Source: Phenylobacterium sp.
GTDB lineage: Bacteria; Pseudomonadota; Alphaproteobacteria; Caulobacterales; Caulobacteraceae
NCBI RefSeq assembly: GCF_016124325.1
Contig: NZ_WGNY01000003.1
Coordinates: forward strand, 1-64,000
DNA length: 64,000 nt
Reading direction: 5' to 3'
Numbering within the stretch: the first letter of the stretch is position 1; the number at the start of each line of letters is the position of its first letter. The notes below the pieces were generated by a model. It was given only the letters and a program-made list of their open reading frames with translations. It ran no database searches and had not been told where the DNA came from. The position numbers and the translations under genes are program-made. This document shows, one piece after another, positions 1 to 6,946 of this stretch.

Positions 1-476
1 GCCGGAGGGGGCTTCAGGCGCCGGACGACGGCTTCGACCTGGGCGTCGAGGGGCAGGTCCTCGAAGGCGGGGTCGTCGAAGGCCTCGTGCAGGGCGTCGA
101 CCAGTTCGTCTTCGAGCCGCTCGGCCTCGGGGCGTTCGTGTTCGGACCAGATGAGCGCGCTGACGGCTTCCTCCACCTCGGCCATGCGGCTGAGCACGCC
201 GAAGTCGGGGGCGGGGCGGTTGGCGAGGATCTCGCGGGTGCGTTCGGCGCGTTCCAGGTCGCCCACTTCGCGGCGCAGGCGGGCCTTCATGGCCAGCGTC
301 TGGCGATAGGAGCGGGCCAGGCCCTCCAGGGGCCGGGCGAGCGCGACGGCGCGCTCGTCCTCATCCTCGGCCAGGGCCTCGATGCGGTCGGCGTAGCGCA
401 TGGCGAGGCCCAGCAGGCGCTCGGACAGGCGGCTCAGGCCGTCGAGGTCGGCGGTGATGTCGGGGCGATGTTCCAA
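1..476 (-). CDS. Hypothetical helical protein, 3' end cut by window edge, SOS-type promoter
   Basis: This is the 5' part of a minus-strand gene running off the left edge, about 158 codons visible. It is absent from the ORF track because its stop lies outside. The product is charged and helical, rich in Leu, Glu, Arg and Asp, with no membrane segment or signal peptide, and I recognise no family. An in-frame stop upstream limits the start to TTG at 485 or 476. I chose 476 because the promoter and LexA box described separately predict transcription starting at about 477-479, which would give a leaderless or nearly leaderless mRNA, common in Caulobacter relatives. The next in-frame ATG is about 26 codons further in. 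DNA-damage induction is inferred from the promoter only. Confidence 0.55.
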   Translation of the reverse strand, partial: MEHRPDITADLDGLSRLSERLLGLAMRYADRIEALAEDEDERAVALARPLEGLARSYRQTLAMKARLRREVGDLERAERTREILANRPAPDFGVLSRMAEVEEAVSALIWSEHERPEAERLEDELVDALHEAFDDPAFEDLPLDAQVEAVVRRLKPPP

Positions 477-479
477 TGG

Positions 480-494
480 GAACAAAGATAGAAC
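480..494 (-). promoter_or_regulatory. LexA (SOS) box GTTC-N7-GTTC
   Basis: Read on the minus strand, the sequence is GTTC-TATCTTT-GTTC, an exact match to the direct-repeat LexA box of alphaproteobacteria (known for Caulobacter and Rhodobacter). It covers the predicted -10 element of the truncated gene to its left, as expected for a repressor site. Confidence 0.7.
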
Positions 495-513
495 ATCAAG
501 GGCAAGAAGTCAA
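485..513 (-). promoter_or_regulatory. Sigma-70 promoter overlapped by the LexA box
   Basis: On the minus strand, TTGACT (513-508) is followed by a 17-base spacer and TATCTT (490-485). This is a near-consensus housekeeping promoter, rare in such G+C-rich DNA. The -10 sits inside the spacer of the LexA box. Confidence 0.65.
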
Positions 514-523
514 TATCTATCTC

Positions 524-552
524 CGCTCATCCCGGCCTTCGCTGGGATAAGC
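524..552. repeat. REP-like inverted repeat, CTCATCCCGGC family
   Basis: A hairpin-forming intergenic repeat with arms CGCTCATCCC and GGGATAAGCG around GGCCTTCGCT. About 22 bases are shared with the element near 20471-20502. It lies between the divergent SOS-type gene and the SDR operon and could also act as a bidirectional terminator. Confidence 0.6.
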
Positions 553-592
553 GCAGGGGGCGCGGCGGGCTTGCCGCGCCCTCGTGGCCATA

Positions 593-616
593 TTATAAAT
601 GAATGCTCATTTATAA
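593..616. promoter_or_regulatory. Perfect palindromic operator, TetR type
   Basis: Two 10-base arms, TTATAAATGA and TCATTTATAA, flank ATGC with no mismatch. The A+T-rich element sits 17 bases before the SDR start codon, so a bound repressor would block its promoter. The core ATGA-N4-TCAT resembles known TetR-family operators, and a TetR gene is the third gene of the operon, so autoregulation is likely. Confidence 0.7.
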
Positions 617-633
617 ACAGGAGGCTGGCCGAC

Positions 634-1671
634 ATGACCTGGGAAGGCTTGCCGCTCGACGGACAGGTGGCGCTGGTCGCGGGCGCGACGCGGGGCGCCG
701 GGCGGGGAATCGCGCGGGCGCTCGGCGCGGCCGGTGCGCTGGTCTATTGCACCGGCCGCAGCGCGGCCGGCCAGGCCGGCGGCATGGACCGTCCGGAGAC
801 CATCAATGAGACCGCCGACCTGATCCGCGAGGCCGGCGGGCGCGCCGTGGCCGTGCGGGCCGACCACACCCGGGAGGCGGAGGTGGCGGACCTCGCCGCC
901 CGGGTCCGCGCGGAGGCCGGGCGGCTCGACGTGCTGGTCAACAGCATCTGGGGCGCCGACCCGATGATCGACTGGTCGAAGAGCTTCTGGGAGCTCGACC
1001 TGGGCGGGGTGCGCGACTACCTGGACCAGACGCTGGTCAGCCACCTGACCACCAGCCGGCATTTCGCGCCCCTGATGGTCGAGGCCGACCGCGGCCTGAT
1101 CGTCGAGGTGATCGACGGCCACTTCGCCGGCTACCGAGGGCATATCCTCTACGACCTGGTGAAGGCGGGCCTGGCCCGGATGGCCTATGGCATGGCGATG
1201 GAGCTGGCGCGCACCGGCGTCACCGCGCTCAGCCTGTCGCCGGGCTTCCTGCGCTCGGAGGCGGTCTTGGGGCACTTCGGCGTGGCCGAGGACAACTGGC
1301 GCGAGGCGATCGCGAAGGACCCGTTCTTCGCCGAATCCGAGACGCCGGCCCTGGTGGGGCGCGCGGCCGTGGCGCTCGCCGCCGACCCAAACGTGAAGCG
1401 CAAGGCGGGGCTGATCCATTTCGCCGCCGACCTGGCGCGGGAATACGGCTTCACCGACGTCGATGGCCGCACGCCCGACTTCCCGGCGATGTTCGACGCG
1501 CAGGTGAAGGCCGTGGCCGAGGCGCCGGCGGCGGACGATCACGGGCGCTTCCTGATGTGGGCGCGCTACGGGCAGATCCATTCGGATCCGGCGCGGCGGG
1601 ACCTGGCCGTGCTGCTGTCGAAGGCGCTGGGGCTCGGCGACCTGGGTCCCGGCCTGGGGCCGGCGGCATGA
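634..1671 (+). CDS. SDR-family oxidoreductase (DHRS1-like)
   Basis: A 345-residue short-chain dehydrogenase/reductase, probably an NAD(P)-dependent alcohol/ketone oxidoreductase. Near the N-terminus is the Rossmann glycine motif AGATRGAGRGIA, then an NSIWG strand-4 motif and the catalytic pair Y173-x3-K177 in YDLVK. The usual catalytic Ser position reads VEVID, so Ser is replaced; this VE-x-x-DG...YRG...YDLVK pattern is, as I recall, usual in the DHRS1-like branch. ATG 634 follows a CAGGAGG site by 8 bases and lies just after the palindromic operator; the longer track ORF is not supported. The stop overlaps the next start (ATGA). It is long for an SDR, with extra C-terminal sequence. Substrate unknown. 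Confidence 0.85.
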   Translation: MTWEGLPLDGQVALVAGATRGAGRGIARALGAAGALVYCTGRSAAGQAGGMDRPETINETADLIREAGGRAVAVRADHTREAEVADLAARVRAEAGRLDVLVNSIWGADPMIDWSKSFWELDLGGVRDYLDQTLVSHLTTSRHFAPLMVEADRGLIVEVIDGHFAGYRGHILYDLVKAGLARMAYGMAMELARTGVTALSLSPGFLRSEAVLGHFGVAEDNWREAIAKDPFFAESETPALVGRAAVALAADPNVKRKAGLIHFAADLAREYGFTDVDGRTPDFPAMFDAQVKAVAEAPAADDHGRFLMWARYGQIHSDPARRDLAVLLSKALGLGDLGPGLGPAA

Positions 1672-2399
1672 GCGCGGCGCTGGGGTTCCGCGCTGGCCGG
1701 GGCGGGGCCGTGGTGGTCGGTGTCGCGCTGGAGGGTTCCGGACCGCGGCTGGTGCTGTCGAGCGTCCTGGCGACGGCGGCCGAGGGCGACCGGCTGGCGA
1801 TGGAGCCCTATCGCGTGGCCGCCGAGCTGGCGCGCGGGGCCGCGGGGGAGGTCCCGGCCGAGGCGGCCGCGGCGGTGGCCGAAGGGCGCCGGCGCCAGGC
1901 GGCGCTGGCGAAGCAGGGGCTGGACCGGATCGTCGCGACGCTCGCGGAGGCGGGTCGCGCGCCGGCGGTCGCGGCCCTGCTGGTCAATCGCGCCGGCTGG
2001 ATCGGCGACCTGCTGGCCTACAGCCTGTTCGCGCCCGAGCATCCGGCGGTCGCCGAGGGCCTGGCGGTGCGCGACGCGTTGCGTGCGGCCTTCGCCGCCC
2101 GCGGCCTGGACGCCGTGGAGATGGACGAGAAGTCGCTGACCGAGGCGGCGTCGATCAAGCTGGGGCTGTCGCCGGCCGAGATCGACGCGCATCTCAAGGC
2201 GATGGGCGTGGCGGCGGGGCGACCCTGGCGCAAGGATCAGAAGCAGGCCTGCCTGGCGGCCTGGGTCGCGGCGCGGGGAGGCCAGAGCCTTCCCGGACCA
2301 AGTGGACCGCTTGATCCGGACAAGAAGGCCCTGTCTTCAAAGGTCGAGAGCCCGTCCGGGCGGGTGAACCGGTCCCCACTTCACCCTGACGGGCTCTAG
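1668..2399 (+). CDS. Hypothetical protein in the SDR-TetR operon
   Basis: A 243-residue cytoplasmic protein starting at the ATGA overlap with the SDR, so translation is probably coupled. It is Ala/Glu/Arg rich and mostly helical. A segment around MDEKSLTEAASIKLG and a later RKDQKQACLAAW suggest an actinomycete/alphaproteobacterial conserved fold, perhaps a RuvC-like resolvase core, but that is speculation. No signal peptide or membrane segment. The last 30 residues are Pro/Ser rich and may be disordered. The TetR gene follows after 2 bases. I do not recognise the function. Confidence 0.6.
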   Translation: MSAALGFRAGRGGAVVVGVALEGSGPRLVLSSVLATAAEGDRLAMEPYRVAAELARGAAGEVPAEAAAAVAEGRRRQAALAKQGLDRIVATLAEAGRAPAVAALLVNRAGWIGDLLAYSLFAPEHPAVAEGLAVRDALRAAFAARGLDAVEMDEKSLTEAASIKLGLSPAEIDAHLKAMGVAAGRPWRKDQKQACLAAWVAARGGQSLPGPSGPLDPDKKALSSKVESPSGRVNRSPLHPDGL

Positions 2400-2401
2400 A
2401 T

Positions 2402-2956
2402 ATGCCGCGACGCAAGACGATCAGCGACGACGAGATCCTGGAACGGGCGCTGCCGCTGATGGCGGCGGCCGGGCCGGCGGGCTTCACCCTGGCCGACCTC
2501 GCCAGGGAGGTGGGCGTCGCCCCCGCCACGCTGATGCAGCGCTTCGGCGACAAGCAGACCCTGGTCGAACGGGCCTTCGCCCAGGACAACACCCGGTTCG
2601 TGGCCTGGCTGGAGGACCAGCCGACCGGGGTGGGGGCCGAGGTGGTGGTGCGGATCTATTCCGAGGCCACCAAGCTGTTCGGTGACAATCCGAGCCTGGC
2701 CGACCACCTGCTGTGGCTGCGCGAGGACATCCGCGACCCGGCGCTGAACCGGCTGGCGCGGCGGCGGTTCAGGCTGTTCCGCGAGATGATCCTGAAGCGG
2801 ATGCCGCCGATGCCGATCCCGGCCCAGCGCGCGGCCCGGCTGCTCGACGCCCAGTACCACGGGGCGGTGGTGCAATGGGCCCTGGAGCCGCGCGGGAAGC
2901 TGGCCGACTTCGTGCGGCGAAGCCTCAGGGACTGGTTCCGTTTGAGCGGGCTCTAG
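2402..2956 (+). CDS. TetR-family transcriptional regulator
   Basis: A 184-residue regulator. Residues 5-50 form the TetR helix-turn-helix: ISDDEILERALPLM, then GFTLADLAREVGVAPATLMQRFGDKQTLV. The remainder is the variable ligand-binding and dimerisation domain, with Trp/Arg-rich helices. It is the last gene of the SDR operon, 2 bases after its neighbour, and the palindrome at 593-616 is the obvious candidate operator. It probably represses its own operon until a ligand, perhaps the SDR substrate, binds. Confidence 0.88.
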   Translation: MPRRKTISDDEILERALPLMAAAGPAGFTLADLAREVGVAPATLMQRFGDKQTLVERAFAQDNTRFVAWLEDQPTGVGAEVVVRIYSEATKLFGDNPSLADHLLWLREDIRDPALNRLARRRFRLFREMILKRMPPMPIPAQRAARLLDAQYHGAVVQWALEPRGKLADFVRRSLRDWFRLSGL

Positions 2957-2957
2957 G

Positions 2958-3256
2958 GAGACTTCCTTTCCCGCGGAACGCGGGAGGGGGGCCATCGGCC
3001 GAAGAGCCGATGGTGGAGAGGGCAGGCCTCAGGCGCGGGGTTCTCTGCCGGCCGTTCGCGTCCGCGCCTGCAAGATGACGGCATCGGCGATAGAGGCAAG
3101 GTCGCGATAGGGCTCGCACGCGCCCATCCGCAGCACAGTCACGCCGCGTGCTTTGCGCCATGCGGCCGCTTGCCCCTCCACCCCCCGCTCATCAGCCGGC
3201 CTGCGCCGGCTTCGGCGGGCGGTCCCCCTCTCCCACTGCGTGGGAAAGGAAGATCC
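2958..3256. repeat. BIME-like pair of REP units in inverted orientation
   Basis: Two related units face each other. The left one, 2958-3025, contains CTTCCTTTCCCGCGG and ATCGGCCGAAGAGCCGAT. The right one, 3172-3256, contains GGTCCCCCTCTCCCACTG and GGGAAAGGAAG. Both match, in arrangement and sequence, the pair at 35746-35921. The spacer between them holds the DUF559-like remnant. The 414-base gap 2957-3370 has no intact gene. Confidence 0.65.
3029..3172 (-). pseudogene. C-terminal remnant of a DUF559-like protein
   Basis: The minus-strand reading frame ending at 3029 gives AAWRKARGVTVLRMGAC followed by a helical EPYRDLASIADAVILQ. The pattern R-x-x-GV-x-VLR...E-x-x-RDL-x-x-IADA resembles the last strand and helix of DUF559 endonuclease-like proteins. 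Upstream the frame runs into a REP unit and then antisense of the enoyl-CoA hydratase, so the N-terminal part is missing. It is too short for a working enzyme. The family assignment rests on a short motif and is tentative. Confidence 0.35.
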
Positions 3257-3262
3257 GTTCTC

Positions 3263-3277
3263 GAACAAATGCGGAAC
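3263..3277. promoter_or_regulatory. Possible LexA box (GAAC-N7-GAAC)
   Basis: GAAC-AAATGCG-GAAC matches the alphaproteobacterial LexA box, but the spacer is less A+T rich than the other three. The only intact gene nearby is the plus-strand enoyl-CoA hydratase 94 bases downstream. It may be a chance match or a leftover from the disrupted minus-strand gene. Confidence 0.3.
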
Positions 3278-3370
3278 GTGTGGATCGTCGGCGCCAAGGC
3301 CGATCGCGCCCTTGACCTCCGGTCCGTCAACCGGGCGGGTATGCCCCCCGAACCGAGACCGGAGGACTGA

Positions 3371-4249
3371 ATGCCCACGTTCGAAACCCTGCTCTATTCC
3401 GTCGAGGACGGGATCGCGACGATCACCCTGAACCGGCCCGACCGGTTGAACGCCTTCAACACCCAGATGATGAAGGACCTGATCGCGGCCTTCGACGCCA
3501 CGGACGCCGACGACGACGTGCGGGTGGTGATTATCACCGGCGCGGGCCGGGGCTTCTGCGCCGGCGCCGACCTGGCGGCGGGGGGCGACACCTTCAACTA
3601 CGACGCCCGCAGCGAGGCCGACAACGCCGCGCGGCGCGTCGAAGGGGTGCAGCGCGACGGCGGCGGCCTCTTGACCCTGCGCATCTTCAACAGCCTCAAG
3701 CCGGTGATCTCGGCCTGCAACGGCCCGGCGGTGGGCGTGGGCGTGACCATGCAGCTGGCCATGGACATCCGCCTGGCCTCGACGGCGGCGCGCTACGGCT
3801 TCGTCTTCGCCCGGCGGGGCCTGAACCCCGAGGCGTGCTCGTCGTGGTTCCTGCCGCACCTCGTGGGCGTCCAGACGGCGCTGGAGTGGTGCTACACGGG
3901 CCGCATCTTCCCGGCGTCGGAGGCGCACGAGCGCGGGCTGGTGCGCTCGGTCCACGAGCCCGACGACCTGCTGCCGGCGGCGCGCGCGATCGCCCGCGAG
4001 ATCGCCGACAACACCGCGCCCGTGTCGGTGGCCATCACCCGCCAGCTCATCTGGCGCATGGCCGGCGCCAGCCATCCGATGGAGGCCCACCGCGCCGACA
4101 GCCGCGGCATCCAGATGCGCGGCAAGTCGGGCGACGCCCGCGAAGGCGTGACCTCGTTCCTGGAGAAGCGCCCGCCGAACTATCCGGACAAGGTCTCCAA
4201 GGACCTGCCCGACATCTGGCCGCACTGGAAGGCGCCGGAGTTCATCTGA
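3371..4249 (+). CDS. Enoyl-CoA hydratase/isomerase (crotonase) family
   Basis: A 292-residue crotonase-fold enzyme. It has the N-terminal YSVEDGIATITLNRPDRLNA signature, the oxyanion-hole segment GAGRGFCAGADL at about residues 57-68, a second oxyanion loop CNGPAVGVGVTMQLAMD, and the active-site region FARRGLNPEACSSWFLPH, which keeps the Glu expected of hydratases. The C-terminal helices are longer than in short-chain hydratases. It probably acts on acyl-CoA in beta-oxidation or a related catabolic route. A strong hairpin follows directly, so it is likely monocistronic. Confidence 0.88.
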   Translation: MPTFETLLYSVEDGIATITLNRPDRLNAFNTQMMKDLIAAFDATDADDDVRVVIITGAGRGFCAGADLAAGGDTFNYDARSEADNAARRVEGVQRDGGGLLTLRIFNSLKPVISACNGPAVGVGVTMQLAMDIRLASTAARYGFVFARRGLNPEACSSWFLPHLVGVQTALEWCYTGRIFPASEAHERGLVRSVHEPDDLLPAARAIAREIADNTAPVSVAITRQLIWRMAGASHPMEAHRADSRGIQMRGKSGDAREGVTSFLEKRPPNYPDKVSKDLPDIWPHWKAPEFI

Positions 4250-4256
4250 CGGACGT

Positions 4257-4295
4257 CATCAAAGCGCGCCGCGGCCTCCGCGGCGCGCTTTGATG
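4257..4295. terminator. Perfect 18-bp hairpin terminator
   Basis: CATCAAAGCGCGCCGCGG and its exact complement flank a 3-base loop (CCT). The arms end in AAA/TTT, so it may terminate in both directions. It lies 8 bases after the enoyl-CoA hydratase stop. Confidence 0.8.
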
Positions 4296-4498
4296 ACCAG
4301 ATACGCGAGTTCACCTTACTGGTGCGTATCCACCCAGGATTGTTCGCAAGCGAATGGTCTTCTGTTGTCGCAGTAGGCGTGCCGATTTTTCCTTATTTTG
4401 GTTGTTGTGATGGAGCAGCGATCCAGATAGTGACGGGACACTGATCTAGTGAATCACTGTGCGTCGCCAGCGACGCCGAGCCTCCGGACCCAAAAGAT

Positions 4499-4918
4499 AT
4501 GGACGAAAAGTCGGAAGTCATCGAAATGACGGCGGATATTGTTTCCGCCTATGTCGGCAACAACACTGTGGCGGCCGCTGATCTGCCGGGATTGATTCAG
4601 AGCGTCCACCGGGCCCTGGCGGGCGTGTCGGCCGGAACCGACACCGCCGAGGCGGCGCCGAAGGAGCCGGCCGTGCCGGTGCGCCGGTCGATCACGCCGG
4701 ATTACCTGATCTGCCTGGAAGACGGGCGCAAGTTCAAGTCGCTGAAGCGTCACCTGCGCACCAAGTACAACATGAGCCCGGAGGAATACCGGTCGAAGTG
4801 GGGCCTGGCGAAGGACTACCCGATGGTCGCGCCGAACTACGCCAAGGCGCGCTCGGACCTGGCCAAGCAGATGGGCCTGGGCCAGGGCGGCCGTCAGGCG
4901 CCCCGCAAGAAGCGCTGA
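4499..4918 (+). CDS. mucR: MucR/Ros-family transcriptional regulator
   Basis: A 139-residue DNA-binding regulator. The N-terminal helical part contains [25 protein letters not shown], and the Ros/MucR domain spans about residues 65-125, including [27 protein letters not shown] and YPMVAPNYA. Of the Ros zinc ligands, C72 and H85 remain, the second Cys is Asp75 and the last His position is Tyr90. This altered zinc site is common in MucR proteins. In Caulobacter MucR1/2 silence genes in the S-to-G1 programme together with SciP/CtrA (family knowledge). It stands alone, preceded by a 200-base A+T-richer leader and followed by a clear terminator. Confidence 0.88.
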   Translation: MDEKSEVIEMTADIVSAYVGNNTVAAADLPGLIQSVHRALAGVSAGTDTAEAAPKEPAVPVRRSITPDYLICLEDGRKFKSLKRHLRTKYNMSPEEYRSKWGLAKDYPMVAPNYAKARSDLAKQMGLGQGGRQAPRKKR

Positions 4919-4941
4919 TCCGACGCACAGCCGATGCTGCG

Positions 4942-4976
4942 ACGCCCGCCGGAAACGGCGGGCGTTTCGCTTTCTG
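4942..4976 (+). terminator. Rho-independent terminator of mucR
   Basis: A ten-base stem ACGCCCGCCG / CGGCGGGCGT with a GAAA loop is followed by TTCGCTTTCT. It lies 24 bases after the mucR stop. Confidence 0.8.
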
Positions 4977-5068
4977 ACGGTGTTAACCACTTTCGGCTTG
5001 CCGCCGATTCGCGGGTCAGGCGATAGTCGATTCGTCGAAAATCCAAGCCGTTAGTAGAGACTCATAAG

Positions 5069-5560
5069 ATGGCGGCGCAGTTGGCGGCTCCGGCCGCGGC
5101 GATCCGGGCCCACGAAGAGCTGTTCGCGTACTGGAACGGCCTGCGCGCGGGCGAGCCGATGCCGCCGCGCCGCCGCCTGGACCCCGGCGGCATCAAGCGC
5201 CTCCTGCCGACCGTCAGCCTCACCGAGGTGCTGCAGGGCGACGGGCTGGACTACCGCGTCCGGCTGGCCGGCACCGGCCTCTACAACGTCTACGGCCGGG
5301 AGATCACCGGACTGCGGCTCAGCGAGATCTACAACACCGCCGCGGCCGACTACTGGCGGGCCGAACTGGGCAAGGTGGTGCGCGAGGGCCGTCCGGGCGT
5401 GGGCGTCCACAATCTGGGCTGGCGTGGCGCGAGCCACCTGTCGATCGTCTGGATCCGCCTGCCCCTGTCGATGCGCGGCGGCGAGGTCGACCTGATCCTC
5501 GGCTACGACGCGGTCGTGGGCCTGGGCGCCGTGCAGAGCGGGATACGGCCCGCAGCCTGA
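5069..5560 (+). CDS. PAS_5 (DUF1457) domain protein
   Basis: A 163-residue single-domain protein of the alphaproteobacterial PAS_5 type. The N-terminal helix contains HEELFAYWNGLRAGE-x-MPPRR, then comes the PAS core with LLPTVSLTEVL, DYRVRLAGTGL and YGREITGLRLSEI. There is no output domain, so it probably acts as a sensor partner or binds a small ligand. Two GANTC methylation sites lie in its upstream region (5006-5010 and 5029-5033), so cell-cycle control by CcrM/GcrA is possible. It ends one base before the convergent sufE. Confidence 0.75.
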   Translation: MAAQLAAPAAAIRAHEELFAYWNGLRAGEPMPPRRRLDPGGIKRLLPTVSLTEVLQGDGLDYRVRLAGTGLYNVYGREITGLRLSEIYNTAAADYWRAELGKVVREGRPGVGVHNLGWRGASHLSIVWIRLPLSMRGGEVDLILGYDAVVGLGAVQSGIRPAA

Positions 5561-5561
5561 G

Positions 5562-5987
5562 CTATGCCGCCAGGGCCAGTTCGGCGTCGCGGCGGATGCG
5601 GGCGACCATCGAGGCCAGGCCGTTGGAGCGCTGCGACGAGAGCGCGCCGGTCAGGCCCAGCGCCTCGAAGGCCTGCCGGGCGTCGAACGCCAGGATCTCG
5701 CCGGGCGCGCGCCCCGAGTAGAGCCGCAGCAGGATGGCGATCAGGCCGCGCACGATGTGGGCGTCGGAATCGCCGCGGAACACCAGGGCGCCGCTAGGCT
5801 GCGGCTCGGTCACCAGCCAGACCTGGCTGGCGCAGCCGCGGACCTTCTGGGCGTCGGTGCGCTCGGCGTCGCTCAGGGGCGCGAGGTCGCGGCCCAGCTC
5901 GATCACATAGCGGTAGCGCTCCTCCCAGTCGCCGAGGAGCTCGAACTCGTCCTTCAGTTCGGCGAGCGCTTGATCGATGCCAGACAT
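5562..5987 (-). CDS. sufE: SufE-like cysteine desulfuration protein
   Basis: A 141-residue SufE-family protein that takes persulfide sulfur from SufS for iron-sulfur cluster assembly. The sulfur-accepting residue is C52 in VRGCASQVW, followed by the typical GDSDAHIVRGLIAILLRLYSG and a C-terminal SSQRSNGLASMVARIR helix. ATG 5987 (MSGIDQ) gives the usual family length; the longer track start adds 11 unconserved residues. It is not next to other suf genes here. It is convergent with the PAS_5 gene and follows the soluble kinase on the same strand. Confidence 0.9.
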   Translation of the reverse strand: MSGIDQALAELKDEFELLGDWEERYRYVIELGRDLAPLSDAERTDAQKVRGCASQVWLVTEPQPSGALVFRGDSDAHIVRGLIAILLRLYSGRAPGEILAFDARQAFEALGLTGALSSQRSNGLASMVARIRRDAELALAA

Positions 5988-6030
5988 GTGCGGGCGACTT
6001 AAGAGGCCGGGCCCCGCCATGCAACCGCGC

Positions 6031-6789
6031 TCATCCCGCGGGCAGGCGGACGCAGGCGGTCATGCCCTCGCCGGGTTCGCAGGCGAGCCGCAGCCGTCCG
6101 CCCATGGCGCGGCAGGTCAGGTCGGCGATCGGCAGGCCCAGGCCCGCGCCCTCGGACTTGCGGGTCAGTGCGTTCTCGCCCTGCTCGAAGGGCGCCATCA
6201 GCCGGTGGAGATCGGCGGGATCGACGCCCTCGCCGTCGTCGTGGACGCGGATCTCCACGGCGTCGCCCTTCCGCGCGGCGGCGACGCGCACCGTCCCGCC
6301 CTCGGGCGAAAACACGATCGCGTTGTGGATCAGCTGGGTCAGCACCGAGCGCAGGCCGCGGGAGTCGGCCGTGACGGCGGGCAGGTCGCCCCGGCCGTCG
6401 ACCGCCACCGTCACCTTGCGGGCGGCGAGGTCGGCCTTCAGCCCGGCCAGCACGTCGTCGAGCGCGGGCTCCAGCGGCTCGCTCCGGAAGTCGAAATCGA
6501 CGGTGCGGCCCTCGAGCCGGGCGATCTCCAACACCTGATTCACAAGTTTCAGCAGCTTCTGGCCGCTGCCGTGGATGATCTCGGCATATTCCTTGTACTG
6601 CGGGGTCCCCAGCGGGCCGTACAGTTCCGCTGTGAGAATTTCGGAGAAGCCCAGGATGGAGTTCAGCGGCGTGCGCAGCTCATGGCTGACCATGCGCAGG
6701 AACGAGCGCTTCTGCTCTTCCGCAGCCGCCTCCAGCCGGGCGCGGGCGTCCGGACGGGCGGGCGGCGGAGGGTCAGCCTCGTGAGACAT
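6031..6789 (-). CDS. Soluble sensor histidine kinase, PleC/DivJ-like
   Basis: A 252-residue kinase reduced to a HisKA dimerisation domain and HATPase domain. The N-terminal 25 residues are Pro/Ala rich, followed by the H-box [19 protein letters not shown] with H36. The ATPase boxes are N (HNAIVFSP), G1 (DDGEGVD), F (FEQGEN) and G2 (GAGLGLPIA). No sensor domain or membrane segment is visible, so input must come from partners. The segment FSEILTAELYGPLG-x-x-x-YKEYAEIIH resembles the DivJ/PleC family that talks to DivK and PleD. It is divergent from the DivJ-like gene; C. crescentus is recalled to have a kinase next to divJ too. Confidence 0.82.
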   Translation of the reverse strand: MSHEADPPPPARPDARARLEAAAEEQKRSFLRMVSHELRTPLNSILGFSEILTAELYGPLGTPQYKEYAEIIHGSGQKLLKLVNQVLEIARLEGRTVDFDFRSEPLEPALDDVLAGLKADLAARKVTVAVDGRGDLPAVTADSRGLRSVLTQLIHNAIVFSPEGGTVRVAAARKGDAVEIRVHDDGEGVDPADLHRLMAPFEQGENALTRKSEGAGLGLPIADLTCRAMGGRLRLACEPGEGMTACVRLPAG

Positions 6790-6946
6790 GCAGTGGCGAT
6801 ACGCCTGCGGGATCGGAAGCCGCAAGGTGGCGCGCAGCGCTTACGAAAACCTTTCCCCACGGCAGGGGATGGTCCGCGCGCTCGCGGTGCGACAGCGTGG
6901 CCGTTAGACTTTGGCCGCGAACACCCGGAGCATTCCTAGATTCGCC

